Source: Castor canadensis (taxonomy: Eukaryota; Chordata; Mammalia; Rodentia; Castoridae). Taken from it: a stretch of 64,000 nucleotides of DNA. Position numbers and translations under genes: made by a program. The stretch spans positions 147,116,318 to 147,180,317 of the forward strand of contig NC_133395.1 of assembly GCF_047511655.1 (NCBI RefSeq), in the 5' to 3' direction. The notes under the pieces were generated by a model. That model searched no databases. It was not told where the DNA came from and saw only the letters and a list, made by a program, of their open reading frames with translations. This document shows, one piece after another, positions 50,536 through 62,329 of the stretch (positions are counted from its first letter, which is position 1; every line of letters starts with the position of its first letter).

Positions 50536-50880
50536 GTAGTTTGGATCTTAAGTGTCCTCCAAAGGCTTGGTTTCCAGGGTGGCACCATTGGGAGGTGGTG
50601 GAACCTTTGAGAGGTGGGGCTGAGTGAGAGAACATTAGGTGATTTGGGGTGTATCCTTGAAGGGGTTGTGGAGCCCCAGGCCCTTCCTCTTCCTCTGCTG
50701 CTTCCTGCAGTGAGGTGAGCCATGGGCTCCACATGTGCTGCTGCCATTGCCATCTGATACCCACCAGAGCCTCAGAGCACTGGGTCCATCCAGTCATGGA
50801 CCAGAACCTCTAAAACCATGAGCCAAAATAATCTTTGTTTTTGTAAGTTAATTATTGTGGGTATCTAATCATGGGGATGG
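50536..50880 (+). repeat. MaLR-like LTR
   Basis: TAGTTTGGATCTTAAGTGTC, CACCATTGGGAGGTGGTGGA and, at the end, ACCATGAGCCAAAATAATCT are landmarks of MST/MLT-type LTRs in forward orientation. Confidence 0.6.
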
Positions 50881-51109
50881 AAAGCCGACTCTGGGCCTTC
50901 CATCCAAATTTTCAAACCAAATTTTCATCAATACTCCAAGTGTTTGTTAACAATGGCTCGATGGCAGGCCCCAGTTGGGCAAGATGTGTGTACAGCTAGT
51001 GTACAGGAAGTGCAGACGTCTCCGTGTTTCTAGCAAAGTGGCCGAGAAAAGGCTGAATCAAGGGAGGTAAGAATCCAGATAGAGGAGCAGGTCAAAGGAT
51101 GTGTGTGTG

Positions 51110-51315
51110 TGGCTGGGTGCCAGTGGCTCACGCCTATAATCCTAGCTACTCAGGAGGCAGAGATCAGGAAGATCATGGTTCGAAGCCAGCCTGGGCAAAT
51201 AGTTTGCAAGACCCTATCTCAAAAAAAACCCTTCACACAAAAAAACAGAGCTGGTGGAGTGGCTCAAGGTGAAGGCCCTGGGTTCAAGCCCCAGTACTGC
51301 AAAAAAAAAAAAAAA
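51110..51315 (+). repeat. Composite B1-ID SINE
   Basis: GGCTGGGTGCCAGTGGCTCA, CCTAGCTACTCAGGAGGCAG, TTTGCAAGACCCTATCTCAA, then GAGCTGGTGGAGTGGCTCAA and GGGTTCAAGCCCCAGTACTG with an A tail. Confidence 0.9.
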
Positions 51316-51318
51316 TAT

Positions 51319-51336
51319 TTTGTGTGTGTGTGTGTT

Positions 51337-51374
<38 letters not shown>
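51319..51374 (+). repeat. (TG)n(GA)n repeat
   Basis: TG run followed by GA run, directly behind the SINE tail. Confidence 0.9.
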
Positions 51375-51375
<1 letters not shown>

Positions 51376-53239
51376 ACTGATGCTAGAGTGTCTGTGTCTC
51401 AGAACTGGCCCACTAGTCATTGGATTTTACTAACTCTTCTGATCAGTCAGTATCTCATTGGCACGGATAGACTGTTAGAGATCACTGGGGTGCAGCCCTC
51501 TGGTCCCCATGTGATGCTCCTCTGCGTAAACAGCATCTAGGGAGGGATTGTGGCATTAGCTTCCAGCAAGATTGGCTTCATTTCTTTCACTGGAGCCACC
51601 TGCTGTGGGCTTCTGTGTGTGGTACCAGGTCACCCGTACCCCAGGCCACCAGATCACTTACCTCCTTGCATTTCCCCAGGCTCAGGCAATATGAGATTGT
51701 TGCCACTGGAATGAAGAGCTCAGTTCTGTTTCTCTTTTGTCAGGCTACTACTAAATGAGCCAGGGAATTTAAATTTTCTGCCCTAGGTATAGAAGCAAGG
51801 TGGTGGGTTTGAACTTGTTTGCTAGGTGATGTCAGGGCTGTGCACATCCCAATATGGTAAGTAAACCCAGCACGCTGTGACTTTGTTGCCCAAATTGTCT
51901 TCTTAAAACACCAGTGCTCCCTCGCTGTGTCTCCTCTGTGTGATGCTGATGACCGCGGATTTCTGAGTTGTCCCTCCCTTGGAGGTTGCCTAATTATGGG
52001 GCTTCTGCGCTGTTTAACTTGCCTTCATCGCTTCTGTTCAGAGAGCACCCTGAACCCTGTGGTGATGTGACAGGGTGGCGTACACAGGGCTTCTCAGCTT
52101 TAAGTAGGAGCCAGGGAATTCATGCACTGACACTGACAGAACTAGCCCCCAACTGGCCGAGTTAGGTAGCCTTTGTAAATGCCATGGTGCTATGAAGTCC
52201 TCTTTACCAGCCATGATTGGGACACTTGGTGACACTAGCCAGCCATGCTGTCAGAGTTTACAGTTGAAGTGAGAATACCAGGTATAGATGCATAGCCAAC
52301 TACACAAATTACTTTTGTCTTGTACGTGGACGGGAACGAGCATTGACTTTCTATAGTAAGTGAGAGTTACTCTTGGTTTGTACCTTTGTTTAGTCCTCTC
52401 AAGAGCACAAAATACAGATGGTGTGTGGAGCCAGACTTCACACCTGAGCTCTTCTTCCAGTGCCTCAAGGCAGCAGGACAGAATGTGCATGAGTGACAGG
52501 AAGGAGTCAGTCATGTCAGTGAGATTAGGAAGGTTTACCCCTGTTGGGATGTCGTTTGCTCTCTTTTACTTATTAAAATTGCTGTGAAAACTGAGTTTGA
52601 ATGGTGCACATGTGGAAAGAGACCCTTTTTCACTTAGTAGTTCTTCTACTGATGAAAATGCTCACACCTCAATTTATCAGACACCACACTGGGGTTTTAA
52701 AGCCATGCAGAATTTCTTCTCCATCAGTTCTGGTCTGACCATCGACATGAAGACCCAGGGCTTGGTGACACCACAGCTGGGCTAGGAGCAGCGTTGCCCT
52801 TCTGCTCCTACTCAGTTGGTGCTAAGGTCTTTCCTGTTTGCCCAACACGGGTTCCATGCCTCGTCCATCCTAAGAGCTCACCATGCTGCAACCGGAACTT
52901 GTGCAGCGTGAGGCACAACAGCAAAACCAGCAGGAATTCTTTTTCCCTTTGTCACAATTTCACAGATGGACGGTCCATGCTTACTGGGCATCTTAGCGGT
53001 GAGTCGAGAGCTTTGACCTTTTCACTAAAAGGAAGCTTCTCTGTGGTGCACCTGAATCGCCAGCTTCACTACGCTTGCACTGTGGGACCAGGAAGGCAAT
53101 AAGGGTCACTTGACCCCAGCACTTAGCCTATCGGATAACGGAGACGACTCCTAGGAAGGCAGTGTCTACAGAGTAGACACGTGGACAAAGGGACGTTCAT
53201 GTCCCAGGAGGGAGGGAGGAGCAGGGTGGTGTCGGTTCC
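51375..53239. other. Intergenic, no recognisable gene
   Basis: Unique-looking sequence. The 102-codon open frame at 52794-53102 has no motif I recognise and no clear splice context. Confidence 0.4.
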
Positions 53240-53322
53240 TTCACAGCACTCAGCATAGTGCACAATTTAAAACTCGCGAATTGTTTGTTTCTGTAATTTT
53301 CCATTTAATACTTTAGACTACA
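53240..53322 (+). repeat. Tigger-like DNA transposon fragment
   Basis: TTGTTTGTTTCTGTAATTTT, then CCATTTAATACTTTAGAC, shares its wording with 58640-58685 inside the longer Tigger-like element. Confidence 0.45.
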
Positions 53323-53500
53323 GCTTGGTGTGGTGGCACAAACCTGTCATCCCAGCTACTTGGGAGATGGAGACAGGAGTTCAAGGCCAGCTCAGGCAAA
53401 GTTAGCTTAAGACCCCATCTGAAAAACAAAGAGCTGGGGTGTGGCTCAACTGATAGAGCGCTGGCCTTACAAGTTCCATCCCCTACTGCCAAAAAAACCT
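53323..53500 (+). repeat. Composite B1-ID SINE
   Basis: CAGCTTGGTGTGGTGGCACA, CCCAGCTACTTGGGAGATGG, then GGGGTGTGGCTCAACTGATA and an A-rich end. Confidence 0.8.
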
Positions 53501-53504
53501 TTGT

Positions 53505-53690
53505 TCCTCCACATGCTCCGCCATGAGGTCTGCCTCACCACCACACACAGGCGCAGCAGCAAAGGAGCCAAGTGACCTTGGGCTGAGACCTTTGATACTG
53601 TGAGACAAAATGAATCCTTCCTTCCTTAAGTTGTTTTCCTCAGGTATTTTGTTGCAATGCTGAAAACCCGACTAACATATCACCCTACCC
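53505..53690 (+). repeat. MaLR-like LTR fragment
   Basis: CTCCGCCATGAGGTCTGCCT, AGACAAAATGAATCCTTCC and CAGGTATTTTGTTGCAATGC, then CCCGACTAACAT: the 3' part of a forward MST-like LTR. 53691-54404 has nothing recognisable. Confidence 0.55.
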
Positions 53691-54404
53691 TGTGGCCAGA
53701 GCTCCTGGGGGTTCCACCTCACCACCATCCCCCGCCAAGCAGGCCTGTTGACAGTGTGACTGGTCTCCCTTCCCCCATCCATGGCAGGTCCTCCACCTTC
53801 CACCTCTTCACCTGCAGGATAGAACTTTTGTGACTCCTGGCTTATCACTTTCTGGAATTTATTTCAGTTAGGTTTGTTTTTGTTTGCATTCTCAGCTCCC
53901 TGGCAGGTTACAATCATTTTGTAGCTTAAGCAGATTGTTCTTGTCACTAGGGTTGGATTGGTGATTTCTTGTGACTTCCTACATTCAACAAATATTTGCC
54001 AAAAATATCCTGTTCCGCATAATTGCTCCTTACAGACAGAGTGCTGGGTTTGATCACAGTCTGAGGTCTTTGGTTTGCTCACTGTGTGTCGACAGTTCAT
54101 CTCATGTCCCTGAAGCCCAGCTCCCCTCTGAGGATTAGGCAGGGGACACCCTGGGTGACCTGGTCAGAGCCTCAACTCCCTCACCTGGTGGAGGAGTATG
54201 GAGCTGCATTTTCTTATCATGGTAAAAAGAAGAAAAGAATGGATCATACTGCTCAATATGTTTTGTAGTGAAATTCTAGGAAATCTCTTCTATTCACTGA
54301 GGTCTGTGCCAGCCACCCTGTCTACCTCCCTTACCCTTCACCACGGCTCCACCAGGCAGCACCTCATCCACCAACCCCATGACACACAAGGCTGTTTGGG
54401 GTGT

Positions 54405-54790
54405 TTCCAAGTCTTTCACATTTCCATATAAATTTTAGGATCATCAGTTTCCGTCCCAAGGCGGGGGTTCTGACAGTGATTGCATGGGAATAGATGGGTC
54501 ACTTGGGAGTTTCTACTTGAACAGAATCTCAGTGTCTGTGACCACGGGATGCCTCTCCATTTAAACAGAGCTTGAATTTCAGCCATTTTAGTTTTTAGTT
54601 TCCAGGGTACACGTCTTGTGGTCTTTTGTTAAATTTAGTCCTCTTGGGATGCTGTTGTGGAGAAAGTTTTTCTTCATGCCTTGATCACTGACCACTCGCA
54701 CATTCCAAGTCCACCTGACTTGTGTACTGAGCTGTGTCCTGCAGCCTTGCTGAGGTAGTTGATCACTCTCAGTAGCTTTTCTAACGCATC
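54405..54790 (-). repeat. Old L1 ORF2 remnant, antisense
   Basis: CATATAAATTTTAGGATCAT, GGGATGCCTCTCCATTTAAA, GTTTCCAGGGTACACGTCTT and TTAAATTTAGTCCTCTTGGG are degenerate reverse ORF2 landmarks in order. Confidence 0.65.
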
Positions 54791-56960
54791 CTCTGGGATC
54801 CACACTCAAATAAAGCCTTAGAAGAAAGCGCTGAAACCCTAGGAAAGGTGTGGGGAGAGGGAGGCTGTATGGAGCTGCGAGTTTTGTGTGAGCCTTTCAG
54901 GGCTACGAGCCCCGGTAGGCCACATGCACATTTGCTTCCATGAAATGATGTACTGGACAGACAGTGAAACACAAGTGCAGAGGGACAAACGTGCAAACAT
55001 GCCTACTTGAAAACCATTTCCTCACCAAGAAGGATGGGCTGTCACCCTTAACCAGAGATGGAGGGATTTGACAGAAGACTGCCTGAGACCGTGAGACCTG
55101 ACACCCACGAGGGAAGCCCCGATGTTAGTTTTAGTGGACAGGGGCGAGCGCCCACGTGGAGCATGTGGTAGGATGCAGGCCCTGCACCTGGCCTTCTGCT
55201 GAAGCTGATTCCTAGAGCAAAGCCATCATCCTGGTATTGTGCTGGCCCTGCACCCTCCACCACCTGCTCTGTGCCCCAGGAGGGAGCACCAGGATTCGGA
55301 CCCTGAGACCCTAGCCTTGGCCTCAGCTGGGTCCATCCAGTGGGAACCTGCAGTTGGCAGCTGGGAGGACCTGGGCATGGGGCTGCTTGACTCTTTAAAT
55401 CCCATGAGGGTGTTACTCACACAAAATAGTAATGCAGCCACGGACGGTGAGGGGCAGTGGGGAGTCTGAGATTCAGAAACAGGGAAGGGTGGCTCCAGAG
55501 TCACCTGCTATCAGCCACAGCCACGACGCAGGGCCCCGCACACCAGCATGCAAGCCAGTCCTCATCCTGTCCCAGGTGACAGCTAAAAGCAACCAGGGCC
55601 CCCAGGGGCCATGCGCTGCTTAAGGGGGTAGTATCTGTAGAGGCCTCACCCAGCCACTGAACTGGTGGGTTGACCCTTCCTCTACCTCCCCACCCTGCTC
55701 TCAGGACCTGAGGCCATGGCTGCAGGCCAGTCTTCCCTGGCCATCCACTGTGGCCAGCCCAGTCCTTCCAGGACGCCAGGAGCAGGGGCAGGAGGGAGGA
55801 GGAGAGCACCCATGTCCAGCCTGCCCTGTCTTCCACTTCTCTCCCTGCCCACAGGCTGGTGCTCAGGTGTGGAAGAAGCCTCAGGAAGGAGAACAAGGTG
55901 ATAGGACCGGGGTCTCTGAGTCCTATGCTGGGCACTGTTCCACCAACTCTGACCACTGTCTTTCAATGGTTAGGACAGGCAGATGTCACCCCGTGTGGTG
56001 TGAATGCCATGCCATTTTGGAGGTCTTTGTTACAGCCGCTGAGCATGGACAGATACCCGTGTTAGTCTGAAAGGTGTCAGGCCAAGCCCAGGCAACTGAA
56101 GATGTGGATTTCAAGGCCAAGTGGCTGCACCGTTCTTCCAGCTGCACAGCCTAGGCGCATTTGAGTCTGGGTTAACGATACGCAATTTGAGTTTCCTCCT
56201 TAACAGACTTGCAGTTTCTAGATTAGACTTTGGGGAAGGATTCAGAAGTCCCAGGATGTAGGTGTCCCTATCCCTCGGGGGAAGAGGGGTTCTAGAATCA
56301 GAACACACCCCATTACCCAGGCAGGCTCCTCAGCCGCAGTAAAGCCAGTAAGAACAAAGTCACACCTCCTGAGCAGGACGAGGAGGTTGGTGCTATGTTC
56401 AGGAAGGGCACAGCCCACGTGGGGCGCTGGGGGTGGAGCTGCAGGGATCAGGTCCCTCTGACATTCAGCATCTCAAGTGGTCACCAGGTCCCCAGGCCAG
56501 GTCCCCGCTGCTGGTCCCTCTTGTTACCACACGGTGGCACCAGAGAGCAGTGTCTGCTCCAGAGTCCCAGGGCCTGTGGCCACCAGCAGAAATGCCCAGG
56601 GGAGGGGTCTCCAGGGATGCCTCAGGAGGAGGTGAGGAATCCTTATGGCGGCCATCACCACTGTCCCCATCTGCTCCTCCCACAGGCGTCTCTGACCCGC
56701 CACCAGGCCGCTCTCACACAGCTCCTTCTTTGACCACCTCCTGAGCACCGTCCCCACCAGAAGTGTTTCTTTCCTTCACTCACTCAGCAAGGATGCACCC
56801 AGCGTGGGGCCCGCGGCATCTCCAGATTCCTTAGTCTGTGAGGCTGAAGTTCTCTTAAAAGCACAATAAGGAAAATGGGGGAACAAATACAGCCCATCCA
56901 GAGACCCGTCAACGAACACAGCCGTGAACGTGGATGTCCTTTCTTGAGCCCTGGTGGCTT
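54791..56960. other. Intergenic, no recognisable gene
   Basis: GC-moderate unique DNA. Open frames of 60-151 codons occur on both strands (for example 55501-55956 minus and 55750-56070 plus) and overlap each other. None shows a domain, signal peptide or matched splice sites. Confidence 0.45.
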
Positions 56961-56964
56961 GGTT

Positions 56965-57195
56965 TGCTCAGTTTCATAGCAAATGCATGCAAAGCGCTTG
57001 CTGTGCTCCACACAGCGTCCAAGGTCCTTCCTGGGGCCTCTCCGACCTCACTGCAACCCAAGGTAGAAACCTTTCCTACCTCCCAGTTTCCAGATAAACG
57101 AGGCACGGGGAGAGGCAAGTGACCTTCCCAAGGTCACAGAGGTGACAAGTGGTGGATCCGGGATCCGAGGCCCTCCGGAGCCACAATTTACAGCA
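56965..57195 (+). repeat. MIR SINE
   Basis: AAGCGCTTGCTGTGCTCCAC, CCAGTTTCCAGATAAACGAG, then CTTCCCAAGGTCACAGAGGT and GTGGATCCGGGATCCGAGGC follow the MIR consensus order. Confidence 0.8.
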
Positions 57196-58428
57196 GTGTG
57201 CAGAACTGCAGGGGCTCCAGGCCTGTCAGAAACAATCACTGTTGCAGCCCTGAGACCTAAGCCGCCATTCCCTCTATCTCCAGCAGGTGGCACCAAAGCA
57301 CCGTGCCCACTGTGCACCTGCCCCAGGTGTGCTTGGTTTAGCTGAAAATGGAACTGGCACCTGCTCAAGAGAGGTGCCCTTTCCTTCCCTGATCCAAGCA
57401 GAGGACGCCAAATGTGGAGCGAGGTTCTGGGTTAGCATGATTCTGCCAAAAAAGACTTTCTGGCAATGAGTTCCACCAAGTCACAAAACAGTTCATTGTG
57501 TGGTTCTGGATCTTACAATGAATCAGTTTTCCCCTTTAGGGGAGCTCCCAGTCCCCCAAAGATTAAATGACCTGGAAGTTATTAGCCCCAGAAAACTCCC
57601 AACAACTTCAAACAAACAAGCAAACAAAAACTATCTTGGCCCATGACACTAATAGGTGGGGGAGCTGGGATCTAACCTAGGCTTAGTGACCCCAAAGTGT
57701 ACGTCTTTCTAGCAAGCACTGGTCCTTGGCTGATGCAAAGTTTGGGGTCCTCAGTTGATGCAAGACCTGGTCTTCAGCTGATGAAAGCTCAGGCAGGTGC
57801 TGGGGACAGAGGCAGGGTGGGGGGTCTTTATCCCAAGGAGCTGTGTCCTTGTAAAGGAGGAGAGGCGGGGTGAGCCCAGACATCTTCCAGGTGGGAAAGG
57901 CTCTGCAGGATCAGCTCAGGGGCACTGGCAGCACGAAGGAGGAAGTGAATTAAAATGTGTCCACTTCAAAGTGGAGATCTGGGCTTTTGTGTTCACTGTG
58001 TCCCCCCATCTGGCAAGGACCTGGTTCACTTTAATACTTAATGAATATTTGACCAATGAAGGAAAGAGGAAAAAGCCGAGTGCTCAGAACAGAAGCCACT
58101 GGATCGAGGCAGGCTTTTCAGGTGAGCTGAGACTCAGGTGGGCTGTGGTGGATGAGTTAGGAGTTTACCTTGTGGAAAAGAGAGCTAAAGGTTTTCCTGC
58201 TTTGTGCAAAGGAATGATGGTAGAATGGGGGCCTCTCAGCTTTCTGTAAATCACAACCCACAGACATCCATGCCCACTATGGAAACACACAATACACACA
58301 CACACACGGAACCTCACTGCGTGTGGTGTATTCTCTTATCTGTTTCCTTTCTGTACATGCTAGTGGTAGCCGTTTGATTTGCTGTGCTGTGATCACAGGC
58401 ATTGGGAAATGTAGAGATTGTAAGGGGA
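57196..58428. other. Intergenic, no recognisable gene
   Basis: Unique DNA with a short CA repeat at about 58288-58308. The 150-codon open frame at 57797-58249 is not recognised. Confidence 0.4.
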
Positions 58429-58760
58429 CAGTGGTCCCCTTATCCTCGGAGGACTCGTTCAAGATGCTCCTCAGAGGCTTGAGAGCACAGATAGTACCAG
58501 CCTCCATCGATGCTACGTGTAGCCCACGTCCATCTATGATAAAGCCTACTTTATAAATTAGGTGCAGTGAGAGATCAATAATGATAACTGATCACACAAT
58601 AGGAAAACTGTATCAACATGCTATGATGGAGTTGAGCTTATCAATCGTTTGTTTCTGGGGTTTTCCATTTAATCTTTTCTGACCGCAGATGGCTGGAAGC
58701 AAAATGCAGAAAGTGAAGCTGAGAACGGGGACCACGGTGGCATGGAGCTGGACCGTAAAG
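58429..58760 (+). mobile_element. Tigger-like (Tc1/mariner) DNA transposon remnant
   Basis: It starts CAGTGGTCCCCTTATCCTCG and continues GATAAAGCCTACTTTATAAA, TTAGGTGCAGTGAGAGATCA and CTGACCGCAGATGG, phrases of non-autonomous Tigger/MER2-type elements. No transposase is encoded. The right end is uncertain. Confidence 0.6.
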
Positions 58761-59074
58761 ACCGTTAGGGGCTAGGTGACAAGATAGGGTCCCTTTCAGT
58801 CCTTGCCACCCCTGCCTTCTCTGAGCAGTGGGATGCTGCAAACGCTTTTCTCCATGTCTGGCTCCTTGATCACTGTCCCATCTTCTGGGCTCATCCTTCT
58901 CAGTCACCTCTCAGCTGGATTTAAAATCAGGCTGAGCTGCTGGGGCTCAGTGCTGAGTGTTCCCCACTGGTCCTTGGCCCCTCAAGTTGTTCCATCCACA
59001 CCTTGGTTTGAGTGACAGCCCCCTCCTCCCAGGTGTGGAGACCCCAAGCCCTCTCCACAGCCCAAAGGCTGTGC

Positions 59075-59325
59075 TCTGTTGGATCTGAAATGTCCTCCAC
59101 AGGTCCATGTGATGCAGGCTTGGTCGTGTGCCCTGGAAATGGCCAGGCCTCCTCTGCTGCACACTACCACCATGATGTACTGTGCACACAGGCCCACAGG
59201 TAATGGGCCAAGTGACCATGGACTGAAACCTCTGAAACCACGAGCCAAAATAAACCTTTCATCCTTACAAGTTGATTTATCTCAGCTATTGTGTCACAGA
59301 AACAGTTTACTGACACAGCCATCTT
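59075..59325 (+). repeat. MaLR-like LTR, 3' part
   Basis: TTGGATCTGAAATGTCCTCC, ACCACGAGCCAAAATAAACC and TCAGCTATTGTGTCACAGAA, then ACTGACACA. Confidence 0.6.
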
Positions 59326-59878
59326 GGTGCCTAACACATCCTTTCTATTGCAGTGGCCTGGACTTTCCTTTCCATTAGCGCAAAGTCTAAGAGCTGATGC
59401 TGAAGCCAGCCCAGCACAGTCAAGTGCTGGCTGGCTGTGGGAACCTGGTCCCCATCCTAGAATGCAGGGACACCAGATCCCCTCAGCCCAGCCCCCTCCT
59501 CAGATCTGAAATAGACCCTCCAACACCCTACATTCTCTCTCCCATCAGCTGTCTTGACAACTTCAGTGAGCCTGTGCTGTCTGAAATCCTGTGTGCTCAC
59601 TTACAGCGTGTCTCCACACTGACCCCAAGAGGAAGGACGCCTGCCTTCCTTGCTCCTCTTATCCAGGGCGCCCACCGTGGTGCCCACCGCGGTGCCCAGC
59701 ACAGGCGTTTGTGACATGTGAATGGATGCACGAAGAGTGGCTTCCAGGGAATTAGTCTCTGTGTGCGCGTGTGTGCGCGTGTGAGTTAGAAAGGCGACCC
59801 CAAAGGTGGAGGCGAGGCAGGCCTGGGGACACGGGAAAAGGAGGGTCTGACTAGAGTTGGGGACACTTTGTTTCCAGT
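59326..59878. other. Intergenic, no recognisable gene
   Basis: Nothing recognised apart from a short GTGTGCGCGTGTG repeat at 59761-59783 and a small GCCCACCGTGGT duplication at about 59669-59692. Confidence 0.45.
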
Positions 59879-59879
59879 A

Positions 59880-59995
59880 TGTCTCTGCCGCTCACCAGCT
59901 GGTGACTTCAGGAGAACGCCTTCACCTCCCTAAGCCTCAGTTTCTTCAGCTGAAACTTTGGTCCGATATCTTCTATCTCCCGGGATTGAGGAATG
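59880..59995 (-). repeat. MIR SINE fragment, reverse
   Basis: CTTCACCTCCCTAAGCCTCA, then GTTTCTTCAGCTGAAA, is the reverse MIR core. Confidence 0.6.
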
Positions 59996-60049
59996 TACCA
60001 AAGAAAGGGGTCAAGGCCCCTGGTCAGCAAGGACACACAGAGAATCCTG

Positions 60050-61320
60050 TCCCCTGAGCATCACCCGTCGCGCCCACCAGGTGTCGCCGCGAGCGCTCTC
60101 CGAGCGACCACCTGCGCCCCCGCGCCACCCGCAGCCCTGGTGCCCAGGACCCGGTTCCGTGCGCGGTCCCCAGGCTTCAGTCCAGTTCCGACGCCCCGCA
60201 GGCAGCGGGATCCCAGACAGGCTGTCCCGTCGGGTCACCGCGGCCGCCCGTCCCTCGGGTAGACGAGGGGGGAAGGAAGGACTGGATTCAGCCAGTTACC
60301 CCGTTCCCTCTCATTCGGTTCGGTTCGGTTCGGCCGAGCTCCGCAGGAGGCGACCTCCTGGAAGCTGGGCTCCAGTGCCGGGTGGAGGGGGAAACCCAGG
60401 TCCTTCCACCCCAGCTCCGTTCTGGCGGACAAGGCGCGAGGGTCCTCGGGAGAGTCCTGGTCCTCTCCATCCTGAGGACAGCCCTTGGGCACCTGCTCGC
60501 CCCGCCCCTGACCGGCGAGTTAGCGAGGGGCGGGGGGCAGGAGGGATCCCACCGCCCCCCCTCCAACCCGGCTCCGCGACCCGCCCCCCCACCCCGCCCC
60601 GCGCGCGGAGGAGCGCCACGGGAGCGCGCTTGGGGCCGGCGGCCCTGTCCCGCGGGCGCTCGTGCGCGGGGCGGGCGCTGGGGGCGGGGAGGGACCGGGA
60701 GGGAGGGGCGGGAGAAGAGGGGAGGGGAGGGGCGGGGCGGGAGGGACCGGGAGGGAGGGGCGGGGAGGGGCGGGAGGGAGGGGAGGGAAGGAGGGAGGAG
60801 AGGGGCGGGAGAACAGGGGAGGGGAGGGAGGGGAGGGGGAGGGGCGGGAGAAGAGGGGAGGGGCGGGAGAAGAGGGGAGGGGCGGGGCGGGAGGGACCGG
60901 GAGGGAGGGAAGGGGCGGGGCGGGGAGGGAAGGGGCGGGGCGGGGAGGGAAGGGGCGGGGGCGAAAGGCCGCAGCGCCCCGCAGTCCCCGCGCCTCTAAC
61001 ACTTGCAGCGATCTCTCGTGCGCCCCCGGCATCGCCCCGCGCCGCGCGCTCCTCCCTCCGCCCGCTCCGTGGCTCCCACGCTCCGCGCGAGTCTCGGGCG
61101 CCCAGCCTGCGACAGCGCACGGACGACGGCCCCGGGGACGCCTCGGCCCGCGGCCCGGGCGACCAGCGGGGACTATGACCCGGAAAACGCGGCACTGCCT
61201 GGCCACCTCTTTCTCAGCCTGGGCAAGGTCTACCTCCGGGTCAGTAAGGGCCGCCCGCGCCTCCCCGCGCGCGTCTCGGTGAAGGTGATTCCGCCCGGGG
61301 AGGGGATGCGCCCGCCGTCC
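60050..61320. promoter_or_regulatory. CpG island, probable promoter of an unassigned gene
   Basis: About 1.27 kb with very high G+C and dense CG dinucleotides on both sides of the G-rich tract (for example GCGCGCGGAGGAGCGCCACG near 60600 and CCGCGCCGCGCGCTCCTCCC near 61037). GGTTCGGTTCGGTTCGG at about 60319 is a short tandem repeat. There is no TATA box. A possible plus-strand start, GGGACTATGACCC at 61171-61183, with a possible donor GTCAGT near 61239, would give a very short first coding exon that I do not recognise. I cannot tell which strand the gene is on. Confidence 0.6.
60660..60975 (+). repeat. G-rich minisatellite-like tract in the CpG island
   Basis: Over 300 bases of GGGAGG, GGGGCGGGAG and AGAAGAGGGG units arranged in imperfect 15-35 base repeats. 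Almost every 4-6 bases there is a run of three or more G, so many G-quadruplexes could form and many Sp1-type GGGGCGGGG sites are present. The long glycine/arginine open frames here come from composition. Confidence 0.85.
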
Positions 61321-61589
61321 ACGTCCACAGTTCTCAGCACTCCTGGACATGGTCTGTGCGTTCTCACAGATGCCCACTGTCGCTGGGTTCCCTGCCCTGG
61401 CATCAGCCTAATCCTGGCCTGCGGAAGGACCGACGCTCCCTACTCGCCTGCGTTTTGGAGGACTTTGACAAGGACTGGCCTTTACTCTTGGGCTGTTTGG
61501 TAGAGTTCACCAGCAAAGCCCGGCAGTCTGGTCGCTTTCTTTGCTGGGAAGTTCCTGATTGCTGTCTCAACCTCTGCACTTCTTGTATG
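61321..61589. other. Downstream of the CpG island, nothing recognised
   Basis: Unique DNA between the island and an antisense L1. No exon is identified. Confidence 0.4.
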
Positions 61590-61945
61590 TCTGTCCAGGT
61601 TTTAAAAATATCTTCTTGAGGTCAGCTTTGGTAATTTGTGTTCCTTGGAACGTGTCCATCTTATGTAGGTCATCTGTTGTGCTGTCCTGCAACTGTTCCT
61701 AGGGTGGGCTCTCTTAGAACCCTTTATATATCTGTAAGGTGGGCAGTGTCTCCGCGTCCATTCCCACTTAGCTATTCGCGTCCTCTCTCTTTGCTCTAGT
61801 CAGTTTAGGTAAAGGTTTGTCAATTTTGCTGACGTTCTGAAAACATCAGATTTCGGTTTGTGTCATTCTTCACTGTTTTCTTGTCCTCTACGTTGTGTAG
61901 CTCACTAACCTTTATTATTTCCTTCCTTCAGCGAGACGTGGGCTT
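61590..61945 (-). repeat. Old L1 ORF2 remnant, antisense
   Basis: AACGTGTCCATCTTATGTAG, CTCTAGTCAGTTTAGGTAAA, GGTTTGTCAATTTTGCTGAC, then AAAACATCAGATTTCGG: reverse ORF2 landmarks in order. Confidence 0.7.
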
Positions 61946-62014
61946 GCTGGGGTGTAAGGTAAGGTTATTAACGTGAGATTTTTTTTCATTTGTTACCTAG
62001 GGCTTTTTTTTTTT

Positions 62015-62105
62015 TGGTGGGGGGATGGGGGCAGTACTAGGGTTTGAACTCAGGGCCTGAGGCTTGCTAGGCAGGTGATCTACCTCTTGAGCCACGCTCC
62101 CAGCT
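62015..62105 (-). repeat. ID SINE, reverse
   Basis: GTACTAGGGTTTGAACTCAG, GGCTTGCTAGGCAGGTGATC and CTCTTGAGCCACGCTCCCAG after a poly(T). Confidence 0.9.
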
Positions 62106-62329
62106 CTCTTTCTTCCTCTGGATGCAGGCTTTTGCATGTGCATTTTGGAATTGATGCTTTTGTCATTGTGTAATTACCTTCTCTGTCTCTAGAGAGCTTT
62201 TGACTTACCTTGTGTGCTTGCCTTTTATGTTTTTTACACGTAAAAAACTCAGCGTGTTGCTACCCTGACATCACTTCAGCCCTGCATCCCAGATCCAGTT
62301 ACAAAATACTGTGGACTCTTTACAAAAAC

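Noticed and set aside
53000-60000. Search for CHST13 or C3orf22 exons downstream of TXNRD3, as expected from human gene order
   Set aside because: No sulfotransferase motif or other recognisable coding exon was found on either strand.
59958-61178. 406-codon plus-strand open frame, and 294- and 285-codon minus-strand frames, in the CpG island
   Set aside because: They overlap in several frames on both strands and consist of glycine, arginine and proline repeats produced by the G-rich tract. No domain is seen.
61174-61278. Possible first coding exon starting ATGACCCGG in the CpG island
   Set aside because: The context is plausible, but the predicted peptide is not recognised, the donor is weak and no second exon is seen. 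Kept only as a remark under the island.
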